Source of the DNA: Bolinopsis microptera
Taxonomy: Eukaryota > Ctenophora > Tentaculata > Lobata > Bolinopsidae
Assembly (NCBI RefSeq): GCF_026151205.1
Contig: NC_087077.1
Location: 9,601,983-9,665,982, forward strand
Direction of reading: 5' to 3'
Length of the DNA: 64,000 nucleotides
Every line of letters begins with the position of its first letter. Position 1 is the stretch's first letter. Positions 10,005-20,610 of this stretch are shown in pieces. Below the pieces are notes generated by a model. It saw only the letters and a list, made by a program, of their open reading frames with translations. It ran no database searches and was not told the DNA's origin. The position numbers and the translations under genes are program-made.

Positions 10005-10501
10005 AAAGCCAAAACGATATTGATATAATCTACAACCATCTAGTTTCAAAAATTGCCCAGATTCAATCTATTAATCCGGGTGTGCATGTATATGTTTGTC
10101 CAACAATTCCTTCTAAACGTGCTGATTTAAATAGAAAGCTTATATACTTTAACAGTTTGATTCGATGTAGGCTGCTCCCGTCCAATTTTGGTGTCAGTTA
10201 TGTGGATGGATTTGATGAGTTCTGTGATAGGGATGGTCTCCTTGACCGCTCTCTCTCTCGCGACCTCAACAAATACCAAAAACCGGACTTCCTTCACCTC
10301 AACTGGAGGGGACTAGCAAAGTTAGGTCAATTTATTCGTAACGCTGTTCTTCTCAGGATTAACGGTGGTATCGACAAAAGGAAGAGGAGGTCCACAAGGG
10401 TAGACGATAGATCCTACAGGGATGCGACTGCTGGAAGAGAAACTGGTCCTGTTGTTCCTGCTGCTGCTAGTCAGGGTCACGTGGATGGTTACCAACCATG
10501 A
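9998..10501 (+). pseudogene. LINE ORF1, C-terminal part (SGNH esterase continued after a frameshift)
   Basis: Reading from GAT at 9,998 gives DVKSQNDIDIIYNHLVSKIA, then VHVYVCPTIPSKR, and the SGNH block V as PDFLHLNWRG (the D..H catalytic pair), continuing to the stop at 10,499-10,501. Together with the preceding frame this makes one ORF1 of about 535 aa with a one-base shift at about 9,997. SGNH esterases in CR1-type ORF1 proteins are thought to act on lipids or esters and may help particle or membrane interactions. The last bases overlap the ORF2 start in the arrangement ATGA. Confidence 0.75.
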
Positions 10502-13500
10502 CTCCCCTCATTAAGGAGGTATGTCCTGTCTGTTCTAAGAACATAGTCATCGGCCAAACAATAGTTGAATGTTTTCACTGTGACTGCATAATGCACCATA
10601 AATGCTATCGCAAATCAAATCCAAATAGCCAATCTAATGAGTTTTACTGTACTCGTTGTGTCCATTTAGACAAGGTTAAATACAACCCATTTAAACTACT
10701 CACTGACAATGACGACGACGACAACAACCTAGACGAATACACAACCAAAATCTCAAATACTTTAAATGATTGTAACTCATACACTGCATCTGACCTTACA
10801 ATTCTCTGCAACCAAGTAAAGAAACAATCATCTATTCTCTTTCAAAATATTGATGGAAATAAATCAAATTTTGACAACCTTGCCATTGAAACCTGTAGGT
10901 ACAAAACAAAATTCTCCGTAATAGCCCTAGCTGAAACCAACACTGGAAAAGAATTAAGCAATCTATTTCAGCTCGACGGTTATAATAGTTACTATCAGGA
11001 CACAGCACCTAACAAACAAAAGGGCACTGGAGTAGCCCTTTATGTTGACGATAAATTAAATGCTACTGTAATTGAGAATATATCACAAGTCACAGAACAT
11101 CTAGAAATACTTGTCTTATCATTAAGTAACGAAGATCAACCTGTTAATGTAGGTGTTTTGTATCGTCCACCAAGTGGCTGTATTTCCCAAGCTCTAGTTG
11201 AACTTTCTAACCTTCTTGATCACATGCCGAAGTTTAGTTATCTAGCTGGAGACTTTAATATCGATCTTCATGATAAAGATAACAAAAATGTTCAAAAATA
11301 TGAAGAAATATTATTTAGTAAAGGATTTTGTCCGTTAATATCTATTGTTACCCACGAAAAACCAGGCTGTAAAGCATCCTGCATAGATAACATTATTACT
11401 AACGATATTGAGAATGTGATTACTTCAGGCACCCTAAAAGAACGAATAACTCATCACTCACCTATTTTTAACACATTTAACTGGAATGTTGAAGTCAACT
11501 CTGAAAAAACTTCTTTTAAACAATATTACGACTTCTGTCAATCAAATGTTAACGGCTTCCTAGTGGATCTTGAAGATGAGCTTAAAACTAAAACAATCCA
11601 TAACTTTACTGAATTCCATGACACTTACAAAAACTGCGTCGAAAAATCGTTTAAACTAGAGACCCCGAAAACCTCTAAGAGAACTGTTCAGGTTAACCCT
11701 TGGATAACTCCCGGTCTCATTTGCTCAATTAATAATCAGCATAAACTGTACGAAAATTGGGTTGAGATAAGAAATAGAAAATGTAAACTCGGGGAAACTG
11801 ATAACAAGGGCGGCATTTGCCAGTGCCCTGAATGCTCACTAAAACGTAGTCGCTACCTTATCTACAAAGAATACAGAAAAGTCCTAAAGAAAACACGTCA
11901 AACTGTGAAAACAGAATACTTCTCTGGTAAATTTGCTGAAAATAGCGGTGATAGTAAAAAGACCTGGGAACTAATAAATCGTATAAGAGGTAAACGGCGG
12001 CGTGAAATAAAGCCGCTGTTCACCATAGACAACGTTAAGATAACAAATAGAAGGATCATAGCAAACGAATTCAATAAATATTTTGTATCATTAGCCTCTG
12101 ACCTAAATACCGCTTACAATGATCTTGGACAAATTAACATAAACAGTATACCTAGTTTCTATGATTATCTACCGCTTTCAAACACTTCCAGCATTTACAT
12201 GCATGACTGCACAACAGACGAGGTTAGCAAAATCATATCTGAACTTAAAAATGGCAAGGCAAGTGACATACCGATTCATGTAATTAAGCAGTCCTCTAAA
12301 ATAGTTACTCCTTTACTCACTGTACTGTATAACGAATGTATGAAAGATGGCATATTTCCAGATGACCTTAAAGTTGGAAGGATTAGTCCCATTTACAAGA
12401 AAGATAACCAGGAACTCCTTGAAAACTATAGACCTGTATCAACGCTAGCTGTGTTTGGTAAAATATTTGAAAAGATTATATTCAATAGATTATACAGCTT
12501 CTTTCATTCACAGAACTCCTTATATGAAAACCAGTACGGATTCCGTAAAAATCACTCGACCAGTTATGCCCTAAATTACTCAGTGAACCACGTAGAATCT
12601 TGCCTCAAGAAAAAACAACACGTTCTTGGAATATTTATTGATCTTAGTAAAGCCTTTGATACAATATCACATGAAAAGTTACTGCATAAGTTAGAAAATT
12701 ATGGAATCCGTGGAAATGCAAATAACCTTATAGCAAGTTACCTGTCGAACAGATACCAGTATGTCTCGGTATTAGGTGAAGAATCCGAGAAACTTCCAGT
12801 AGTCTATGGAGTGCCGCAGGGGAGCTGTCTTGGTCCCTTACTTTTTATTATTTATATTAATGACATCCGTAACTCATCAATTATAGGAAAGTTTATACTA
12901 TTTGCCGACGACACTAACATATTTATAGAAGACACATGTGTCAAAAGACTATACGAAAAAGGAAATGAAGTTCTATCATTTGTGTACAAGTACATGAAAC
13001 TAAACTTATTACATATTAACATTAAGAAATGTTGTTTTATTCATTTTAAACCCTCACGGGCCAAAGAGGAAGTAGAAAATGACGAGAACATACTAACTTT
13101 AAATAATGTAGTTATTAAAAGAGTTCAAGAAGCTAAATTTCTAGGCGTTATTATTGACGACCAACTTAAATGGAAATCACATACGCAGTCACTTAACTCA
13201 AAACTTAAATGCGAAGTAGGAAAGCTGTGCAGAATACGACACATTGTCCCAAAGCAGTATTATAAGGATTTATATCATACTCTATTTGAATCACATTTAG
13301 GATTTGGAATATCTGTGTGGGGTGGTATTAGCAATAACCGACTTGAACCTATCTTTAAAACACAGAAAAAGTGTATAAGAATTCTGTTTGGGGATAGAGA
13401 AGCTTACCTAGAGAAGTTTAAAACGTGTGCCCGAACACGACCTGTTGATAAGCAAAGACTGGGGGTGGACTTTTACCAAAAAGAACACTCCAAGCCCTTG

Positions 13501-13848
13501 TTTAAAACCCACAGGTTGTTGACGGTCCACAATCTGTACAAGTACACTTGTCTCTTAGAACTATTCAAAATTAATAAGTTAGAGGAACCATTATCACTGT
13601 ACTCATCATTTAACAGGTCACCACGACGAGAGGATTATTTCATTACATCACAACCATCCTCACAATTCATCTACCAATCATCCTACATGTGGAACAGCTG
13701 TCGACAAACATCAAGTAAGATAAGTTTTAATACCCCGACAAACGGGTTTAAGAATATATTGAAAATTGCCTCACGAGAATTGCAATTCAAGCATGATACA
13801 CTTGATTGGTGTGAGCTTAATTTTGCCACAAATGAGCTCAAGTTCTGA
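10498..13848 (+). CDS. LINE ORF2: PHD finger, EEP endonuclease, reverse transcriptase (intact)
   Basis: 1,116 aa. The PHD finger spans residues about 9-54 (CPVCSKN, CFHCDC, MHHKCY, FYCTRC). The EEP (apurinic-like) endonuclease covers about 115-345 with ALAETN, YRPP, AGDFNID and THHSPIF as metal and catalytic motifs. A small Cys cluster (CQCPECS) sits near residues 440-446 between nuclease and RT. The RT covers about 600-900 with YRPVS (Y644), IDLSKAFDT, GVPQGSCLGP and FADD (F802, D804, D805). It would nick target DNA and prime cDNA synthesis there. The start ATG overlaps the ORF1 stop by 4 nt. No disabling change seen. Confidence 0.93.
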   Translation: MTPLIKEVCPVCSKNIVIGQTIVECFHCDCIMHHKCYRKSNPNSQSNEFYCTRCVHLDKVKYNPFKLLTDNDDDDNNLDEYTTKISNTLNDCNSYTASDLTILCNQVKKQSSILFQNIDGNKSNFDNLAIETCRYKTKFSVIALAETNTGKELSNLFQLDGYNSYYQDTAPNKQKGTGVALYVDDKLNATVIENISQVTEHLEILVLSLSNEDQPVNVGVLYRPPSGCISQALVELSNLLDHMPKFSYLAGDFNIDLHDKDNKNVQKYEEILFSKGFCPLISIVTHEKPGCKASCIDNIITNDIENVITSGTLKERITHHSPIFNTFNWNVEVNSEKTSFKQYYDFCQSNVNGFLVDLEDELKTKTIHNFTEFHDTYKNCVEKSFKLETPKTSKRTVQVNPWITPGLICSINNQHKLYENWVEIRNRKCKLGETDNKGGICQCPECSLKRSRYLIYKEYRKVLKKTRQTVKTEYFSGKFAENSGDSKKTWELINRIRGKRRREIKPLFTIDNVKITNRRIIANEFNKYFVSLASDLNTAYNDLGQININSIPSFYDYLPLSNTSSIYMHDCTTDEVSKIISELKNGKASDIPIHVIKQSSKIVTPLLTVLYNECMKDGIFPDDLKVGRISPIYKKDNQELLENYRPVSTLAVFGKIFEKIIFNRLYSFFHSQNSLYENQYGFRKNHSTSYALNYSVNHVESCLKKKQHVLGIFIDLSKAFDTISHEKLLHKLENYGIRGNANNLIASYLSNRYQYVSVLGEESEKLPVVYGVPQGSCLGPLLFIIYINDIRNSSIIGKFILFADDTNIFIEDTCVKRLYEKGNEVLSFVYKYMKLNLLHINIKKCCFIHFKPSRAKEEVENDENILTLNNVVIKRVQEAKFLGVIIDDQLKWKSHTQSLNSKLKCEVGKLCRIRHIVPKQYYKDLYHTLFESHLGFGISVWGGISNNRLEPIFKTQKKCIRILFGDREAYLEKFKTCARTRPVDKQRLGVDFYQKEHSKPLFKTHRLLTVHNLYKYTCLLELFKINKLEEPLSLYSSFNRSPRREDYFITSQPSSQFIYQSSYMWNSCRQTSSKISFNTPTNGFKNILKIASRELQFKHDTLDWCELNFATNELKF

Positions 13849-14151
13849 TTTATGTGAGTTACTAAAATGACCATATATCTTTTCTCATACATATAACCAC
13901 TGCACTCCAACCAAAAACATTACTTACACCATACTCCACAAATGATATATATATATATACACAAACACACTAGTACCGAGCAATCGCACTGTAAAACATG
14001 CTCACGATACACTCAAAATTGGAAATATTCAACGGCTTGTATATGAAACTTACACTTACACTCAGTGTACTGCACCCAGTGTTAACTAGTATTACACACT
14101 GGTAAACTCTACGTAACGCGCGAAAATAATAATTCTATGGCGTTCTTATTG
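13849..14151 (+). other. Proximal 3' UTR of the AlkB-RT LINE
   Basis: AT-rich non-coding DNA with a short (AT)n run near 13,946. It is not repeated in the left arm, which begins to match only from 14,152. Confidence 0.5.
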
Positions 14152-15420
14152 TCACATCTCACGTCGACGGGATTAAACGCGCGCGCGCGTAACATCTTAT
14201 CTTACTGCTATCTCAACGAATAAACACACAACGACTTTGACAATTGACCGACGACTTAACGATTGTGAGTTATGACGGACTTAACTGTATGGGTCAACTA
14301 CTAAAACTGCATTGTATACTATCTTAATCATTATACTGGACATGAGATGACGAAGTATCTTGAGCAGCACTTTATACCTCCACTTAGAACTTGATTAGTC
14401 ACGAACAATAGAATCATTATACATCAATACAATAAAACATCTTGATCAATAAATGCCTAGCAGCACCAGACAGCAGCCGTGTACCTTTTTCGACTCCACG
14501 GAGTCCCTGATGGACTTTTGTTTACTTTTGTTAATAATTTGACCGCAACCTTTCTTTCTCGAAACACAAATCCTACTGTACTTCATTACAGTATTAAGAT
14601 AATATAAAGCAAATCATGTGAATATATGACTACGAAATAGATCTATAGACTTGTCCATAATATTTAATACCGTATTGATGGTTTTGAATTTTGTATATTG
14701 AATTTTAATGTGAAGCGTTTACTCTTCCCCCTCGGCAATTAATTAGAAAGTTAGATTAATGACAATAATTGCCAAATGACGTAGTAGATATAGATGTTCA
14801 ATGTTGTAGAGTGATTTCAAGAGTAGTGGTCCACAGGGGCCCGAAAAAGCCGTACAGGCACTTGGGTCCTTATCCTTGTCACTAGTCCCAATTGGATTCA
14901 CTTTACACAAAACATGAACGTTTACAATTTAGACGTACACATTGGCACGATATTTATTAGAAAGCAAACAGTATAAAATAATACGTGCGTGCGCGGCTTG
15001 AGCCGCGCCGCATAACAATTTATGCGTTTAGGGGCTGGAGTACGCGTGTTTACAGATTAATGAATTGTTGCATTGTAAATATTTAAAGTTGACGATATAT
15101 TATGATTTAATAGTAAATTTTTCAAAGCTGGCTTTGGACTTAGGTAAAATTATATAATTTATTTATTTAAAAGAAAAAATCACGGATAGTTTTAAATTTA
15201 CATAGTCGTATAACTATAATCAAGTTAATCCTGTTTTCAAGAATGCGCGGCTTTGGCGGCCAGTTATTGACTTGTACATAAAATTGAATTTTAAATAGAA
15301 ATGTGAATGTATTAAAATTTAAAACTTTCAAAACGGAGGCTTATAAATATTATTATATTATGATTGTAAAATAAAGGATAAAATTTTAAATTTGTTTCAC
15401 TAAAAAAAATTTGTTTCACT
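14152..15420 (+). repeat. 1.27-kb inverted repeat, right arm (distal LINE 3' region)
   Basis: Partner of 6,799-8,066. Lies directly downstream of ORF2 and ends in the short tandem terminal repeat, so it is probably the LINE's own 3' UTR. It also carries a segment (about 14,826-14,885, GTGGTCCACAGGGGCCCG) faintly resembling 17,955-18,010. Confidence 0.8.
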
Positions 15421-15699
15421 AGAACATAAAAATTGTCAATTTTTTTCCCAAAGAAGAAAAATGTTAGCAAAAATACAAATCGATACTAATTTGTTACACC
15501 TAAAATAAAATAATACAATGCCATTCCTCACATATCAACCATCAGAGAAATGTACAGTCTGAACCTCAAGCACAAAGACAGCCTTCGTGATGAAGATGGA
15601 AAGTAGTCCTTCAGCCAGCTCTCTTCTGCTTTTCTCGTTCTTTCTTTCCTTCTCCTTCTGCTTTGGATCTGTGACGGATGCTATGAGCGACTCTTGGGA
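15421..15699. other. Spacer with C/T-rich run
   Basis: No gene. The interval 15,610-15,660 is pyrimidine-rich (TTCTTTCTTTCCTTCTCC), which creates spurious open frames on both strands. Confidence 0.4.
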
Positions 15700-15940
15700 C
15701 TTTCCGTCCCTACATGGGCTTCCGGCCGTGCGTCCATGTAGGAACTGTGGGGCCTTCAGAGTGATAGGGTTACAATGGTTGTTAGTACAGCAATGGATCG
15801 CTCCATTGGCCCGACCTCCGAGACGGGGTATCCGAGAGGACCCTGGTCGTGACCAGCTCTGCACCAAAAGGTGTATTCTGGCGCCTGAAATCTTGGACCG
15901 TAGTCTGCGTACGGGGTAGACTGCCACGGACGATTTTGTT
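15700..15940 (+). repeat. GC-richer dispersed repeat, plus-strand copy
   Basis: Shares long blocks with the reverse complement of 20,611-20,845: the CTACATGGG and GTCC stem region, CTGTGGGGCCTT, CGACCTC, TGCCTGAAATCTTGGAC and the end CGATTTTG. The two copies are diverged (roughly three quarters identical by eye). The 5' part can fold (CCTACATGG pairs with CCATGTAGG at 15,709 and 15,733). Type unknown: a SINE or a LINE 3' tail are options. Confidence 0.7.
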
Positions 15941-16953
15941 ACACGGGCCGCTCACTGCATTCTGATTTTAGCCAGACCTCAGCAGGTGGTTTGTCTCCAC
16001 TCTTGTTTCTTTTTTCTTGTCCCCCTGCATCCTTTCCTTCTCCTTTGCTTCCCCCCTTTCAGTCTTCATTTTCAGTATCAGCCTCACAGTCTCATCAGTT
16101 TTAGTCTTCAGAGCCACTTGCTCCTACGACCGCACCTTACTGGCTCACTGCATTTGGCCCAAGCGGCATTTTAATTTTCCTTTTTTTTAACTTGCTTACT
16201 GTGCATTTCTTTTTTTGCCCTAGCGACTAGCGCGCGTTCGTGTTCCCGAGCATGCCATCTCAGAACACCTCGGGTACACTTGTTCGTCCAAGTACCTAGT
16301 GGTCGACACTTTGACAGTCATCACACTGTTCTGGATCATGGCACAGTTGACATGAAAACTTTTTCTTATCAGTCATTATCATGTCACCCATCACAACATT
16401 TTGAACTTCGATAGTACCTCACATGAATTTATCGACAGTTAACTCTCTTTCACTAAGACATTCTTAACTTTGTCACACAGTATCACATTTTCATTAGACA
16501 CCTACATTTTGAGAATCATTTAATTTTCGATTGGAACTTAACCGAATTAAGACCTAGTGTGTGTGTTTGAGCGATTTGTACAACATTTCTGTAATGTTTC
16601 AAATTATATTCAAATGTTCTAAAAAATGTTCTATCACAAACTTATCAAGGAATAGACTGCAATTTGTCAGCAGGAGCAATTAATTAAAGATGATATAAAA
16701 AAGTGTTCAAATATTATCACTGATGCTTAATAATATCACTAATAACAGTTCTAATATAATTATATCTTTACTGTCAAATATATAAAATTTGGTGCATTCC
16801 AATTGTTTAAGTTGACTTCACAGAAAGGCGTTTTTCTATATTAAAGTATTAGCTTGCTAGTGTTTCCTGATATCTATTTGCTGTAATATGCTGTTGAACA
16901 CTGTTCTCTATTTGATATTATATAATATTGTCTTCCTTTGGATTTGTGTATTT
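15941..16953. other. Non-coding spacer
   Basis: Pyrimidine-rich around 15,990-16,200 (runs of CTTTCC and TTTTTT), then ordinary AT-rich DNA. No gene or paired repeat seen. Confidence 0.4.
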
Positions 16954-17138
16954 TAGGTTTCATCTGGGATGTTCGGCTCCCTCTAGGATGTTGTTACGTT
17001 CCTTCTGGGACGTTAAGTTCCTTCTGGGATGTTAGGTTCATTCTGGGATGTAGATGATGTTAGGTTCTTTCTGGGATGTTCGGTTCCTTCTGGGATGTCG
17101 TTACGGTCATTGTAGGATGTTAGGTTCCTTTTTGGATA
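16954..17138. repeat. Degenerate tandem repeat, about 19-bp unit
   Basis: About nine imperfect copies of GTTAGGTTCCTTCTGGGAT, some with small insertions, in head-to-tail order. Confidence 0.85.
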
Positions 17139-17658
17139 CAAGATGAATGACCTATAGTTTTCTGTTTGTAGATACAATCATATTGTGACTCTTGCCCATG
17201 CTCTGAAATATTTAAATGTAGTTCATTATGTGGGCATGTTTGTAATGGTTGAGAATGATATTAATTTGGCTCTCGTTAAAAACATGCATAATAAAAAGGT
17301 TATAAATTCACGAGATCATGCTTTAAGGCCATTAATCTTTTTATACCATTTAGTCCCTAAAAGTCCCTAAAATGTTACTTTCCCTTGCATCATCATAATC
17401 GAAAACTTACAATGATACATATATGCCTCCTCTTGTCTGAAAGCTCCAAGGCTTATTTATGAAATGAAGGTTTATGCTGTCAAACTACTCTGACTGTTGC
17501 TCGTCCATCATTTTTTACTGAAATAATCAGTACAATTTCTTCATGTTGATGGTTTGTGGTTACAAAACGAATACAAATAATGTTAATCTATATCAAATAC
17601 TTAATAAAATATCATCTCAGTCAAATTTTGTTCTCCATCATGATCGAAGACTCTTGAA
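17139..17658. other. Non-coding spacer
   Basis: A 61-codon open frame at 17,185-17,370 has no recognisable domain. Nothing else seen. Confidence 0.35.
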
Positions 17659-17785
17659 CTCACCTTCCTGTATGCGTTGATTTCCATCTGCAAGGGGAGA
17701 GGGGGATAGCCTAACTGCATGGACATGGACATGGCATTGTGAGATACGCATCTTGATGTTAAGTGGGTGGTACTACTGTTATGAT

Positions 17786-18582
17786 TTTATAATTTATATA
17801 ATTTATATACAAGCTATTTCTTGATTGTTTCACACTTCATATTTCATAATTTGTTTCACACTTATTAAACATGACCACCAGCAATAGCATATAACCATAG
17901 CTCCAAAATAAATAAATTGCTCTACATAGAAACATCTGGCCTGATCTTATCACATTGTGGTCCCCTGGGGTTCGGTAAAGCCCTTACAGGCAACTGGGTC
18001 CTTTTACCAGCCACAATAAAACTAGTCATGCCAGTACTGTCATAAACTGTAACCAACTATTTAAAAATAAGATATCTTTTGCTAGAATTCTAAATTTTAA
18101 GCCATAGAGCAATCTTCTCAATTTTAAAATTTAAAAATAACATTTTACCCTAACTATGATGTGGTGGCATTTCATACTTAACTAAAATTCAACTTTGAAA
18201 GTCAATAGATTATTAGTCACAACAAAATTATAGTTTAAGACATCCATTTTGCATTGTGTTTCCATTATTAGAATTTATGATATGTTTTGATTGAATAATT
18301 GGTAATAAATTTAACTTTTGTTTTATTAACTTTTGTTTTATTACACTTCATATTTCATAATTTGTTTCACACTTCATATTTCATAATTTTATTACTAGGT
18401 GGAGGTGAGGTTATTGAGACTTTGGGCGGCCATAAACCTCGTGTTTTAAAAGTTGTCCTCTGTACTTGTTTCACTGACCCACGCTTTATAGCATTTATAC
18501 ATTTCGGCCCATTTTATATGTTTGTTCGATTTGCTGTACATTTGTATATTTGCTATTTTGTAAAAGTTTCAAATCAAATCAT
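17786..18582. mobile_element. About 800-bp insertion with a preserved empty site in the neighbouring duplicate
   Basis: In copy 2 TTATGAT runs straight into ATACAGTACCGAC. In copy 1 the same junction is opened, beginning TTTATAATT and ending CAAATCAT before ATATAGTACCGAC. The flanks give a short inverted pair (ATGATTT and AAATCAT). The insert carries the 318-bp repeat also found at 997-1,314. A minus-strand or plus-strand gene was not recognised, so it is probably a non-autonomous element. Confidence 0.65.
18025..18343 (+). repeat. Right copy of the 318-bp dispersed repeat
   Basis: Reverse complement of 997-1,314. It lies inside the 17,786-18,582 insertion and ends in two tandem copies of AACTTTTGTTTTATT, a short terminal repeat of the kind seen at some retroelement 3' ends. 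Confidence 0.8.
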
Positions 18583-19455
18583 ATATAGTACCGACAGTGA
18601 GGGTCAGATCCTATAAATGTGTGGTGCATGGATGGGTAAAAATTACACAACATAACTTAGGTATTAAGCTGATCAAGTGTTCCATGCATTTAGATTCTTC
18701 CCCTCCTCTCCTTCCCCGTACTGCTACAAGTCAAGTCTATAATCTTTGTTCAAGAACTTTGCTGGGGATTGGCAATTATTAACGACTTAATTGTTTCAAC
18801 TCGGACAGTTGTCAATTATGCAACTTTGATGATTCAGTAAAAATAAATAACGCATTGAAAGTACATAAATTATGTAAAATATCAAATTAAAATTCAGTAC
18901 TCCCTGTACTCTAATCTAATGTCACTAGTTAAACTTCGTCACATGGTTTAGAGTTTCTCTGAAGCTGAAAGCAAGAGGTTTTTAAATGAAGATATTGATT
19001 ATTCAGTTTGGTCATGGTTATAGCTTCAGTTAATGCCATAGTACAGATTATTAATTTTATAGTACAGAGAATTTCGAGACCCATTTTGCCAATAACTAGA
19101 TTACAGTATTTGAGGATAGTGTATTAGAAATAATACACATTTCCCATTAAATTGTATGATCTGAAAAGAAGGTGGCCGAGGATGGAACTTAGATAAAATA
19201 TGTATAATATAAGTATATAAACCTTGAAGGAACTCATTCAGGGCAAGATATTGAGAAGGGTCCTTTGTGAGCTGTAGCTGTCCTCTTTTATTTTTTATGT
19301 ACTTTTCATTGCTCTGAAATTAAAACTTTGGTCAATATAATTTAACTACAGTAATAAAGTAGTATCAGCAGTAAAACCGAGTAAAACGTTGTTAAACTAG
19401 CATGAGGATTTAGGTGATTTTATTAATTACAATGTTATGTCAATGTTATAAAAAA

Positions 19456-20060
19456 CTTACCTTCCTGTATGCGTTGATTTCCATCTGCAAGGGAGGGGAG
19501 GGGGATAGCCTAACTGCATGGACATATCATGGACATGGCATATTGGCATTGTGAGATACGCATCTTGATGTTAAGTGGGTGGTACTACTGTTATGATATA
19601 CAGTACCGACAGTGAGGGTCAGATCCTATAAATGTGTGGTGCATGGATGGGTAAAAATTACACAACATAACTTAGGTATTAAGCTGATCAAGTGTTCCAT
19701 GCATTTAGATTCTTCCCCTCCTCTCCTTCCCCGTACTGCTACAAGTCAAGTCTATAATCTTTGTTCGAGAACTTTGCTGGGGATTGGCAATTATTAACGA
19801 CTTAATTGTTTCAACTCGGACAGTTGTCAATTATGCAACTTTGATGATTCAGTAAAAATAAATAACGCGTTGAAAGTACATAAATTATGTAAAATATCAA
19901 ATTAAAATTCAGTACTCCCTGTACTCTAATCTAATGTCACTAGTTAAACTTCGTCACATGGTTTAGAGTTTCTCTGAAGCTGAAAGCAAGAGGTTTTTAA
20001 ATGAAGATATTGATTATTCAGTTTGGTCATGGTTATAGCTTCAGTTAATGCCATAATACA
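19456..20060 (+). repeat. Local segmental duplication, copy 2 (uninterrupted)
   Basis: Second copy of the 17,659-19,045 unit without the 800-bp insertion. An identical 61-codon open frame occurs in both copies (18,597-18,782 and 19,612-19,797), explained by the duplication and not by coding selection. Confidence 0.88.
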
Positions 20061-20610
20061 GTATTATTAGCAGTAAAACGTTGTTAAACTAGCATGAAGA
20101 TTTAGGTGATAATATTAATTACAATGTTATGTAAAATATGTAAGAGCTAATATCATTGACAATGATTCCAATTTGAGAAAAAATAAAATTACTATATAAT
20201 ATAGCCTATGGTGGAGGGTTCGTCGTTCATCACGTTGCTTTCTGTGTAGAAATTCCTGCTTCGTTATTAAGTTATATAGGTACCTGAATTAAAATGTTAA
20301 CTACAGATATTGTCCGAAATTATCCTAGAAGCTTCCAAGGGAGATATTCAAAAGGGTAAATACGTTTAACAAAAGATATTGAGCAGATACATTATATTTG
20401 TCTGTTATAAGTGATATCTGAGTTAATGGTAGAGGTAGAGTAGGACCCAAAATTACTGTTAACCCTGGCCTGACTTATGTGTACTAGAGAAAACCTTAAC
20501 CTGGTAACCTTGTTGCCTGCACAGAGCAATTATACCTGCACATTCATATTCTGAAGTATTAACCTTTCCATTGAAATGTAATGAAACATTACAATAACGT
20601 TATCTAAATC
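20061..20610. other. Non-coding spacer
   Basis: No gene. If secreted gene B has further 3' exons they should lie here on the minus strand, but none could be recognised. Confidence 0.35.

Larger units (their letters stand above)
8781..15420 (+). mobile_element. Two-ORF non-LTR retrotransposon (AlkB-SGNH ORF1; PHD-EEP-RT ORF2)
   Basis: Leader from about 8,781, ORF1 8,895-10,501, ORF2 10,498-13,848, then a 3' region of about 1.57 kb. The 3' end at 15,420 shows two copies of TTTGTTTCACTA separated by an A-run, like the short terminal tandem repeats of CR1-like LINEs (family knowledge). Only one lesion is visible, a single frameshift in ORF1 near 9,997; ORF2 is open for 1,116 codons. PHD and esterase domains are known in CR1-like elements; the AlkB-like domain is the unusual part. 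The 5' end is placed where the preceding DNA element stops and is approximate. Confidence 0.8.
17659..19045 (+). repeat. Local segmental duplication, copy 1 (interrupted by an insertion)
   Basis: Blocks 17,659-17,785 and 18,583-19,045 match the contiguous copy 2 at 19,456-20,060 almost base for base. In copy 1 they are split by about 800 bp of inserted DNA. A further 310 bp (19,046-19,358) is present after copy 1 and absent after copy 2; beyond it, 19,360-19,440 matches 20,062-20,135. Confidence 0.88.

Noticed and set aside
15535-15927. Overlapping open frames on both strands near 15.6-15.9 kb
   Set aside because: They arise in a GC-richer repeat plus a pyrimidine run; no domain recognised, and the diverged copy at 20.6 kb does not keep the frames.
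997-18343. A 17-kb Polinton/Maverick-like element bounded by the 318-bp inverted repeats
   Set aside because: The right repeat lies inside an 800-bp insertion with a visible empty site, and no integrase, DNA polymerase B or capsid genes occur between them.
18597-19797. Identical 61-codon frames at 18,597 and 19,612 as a duplicated small gene
   Set aside because: Identity is explained by the DNA duplication, which is equally similar outside the frames; no domain or start context.
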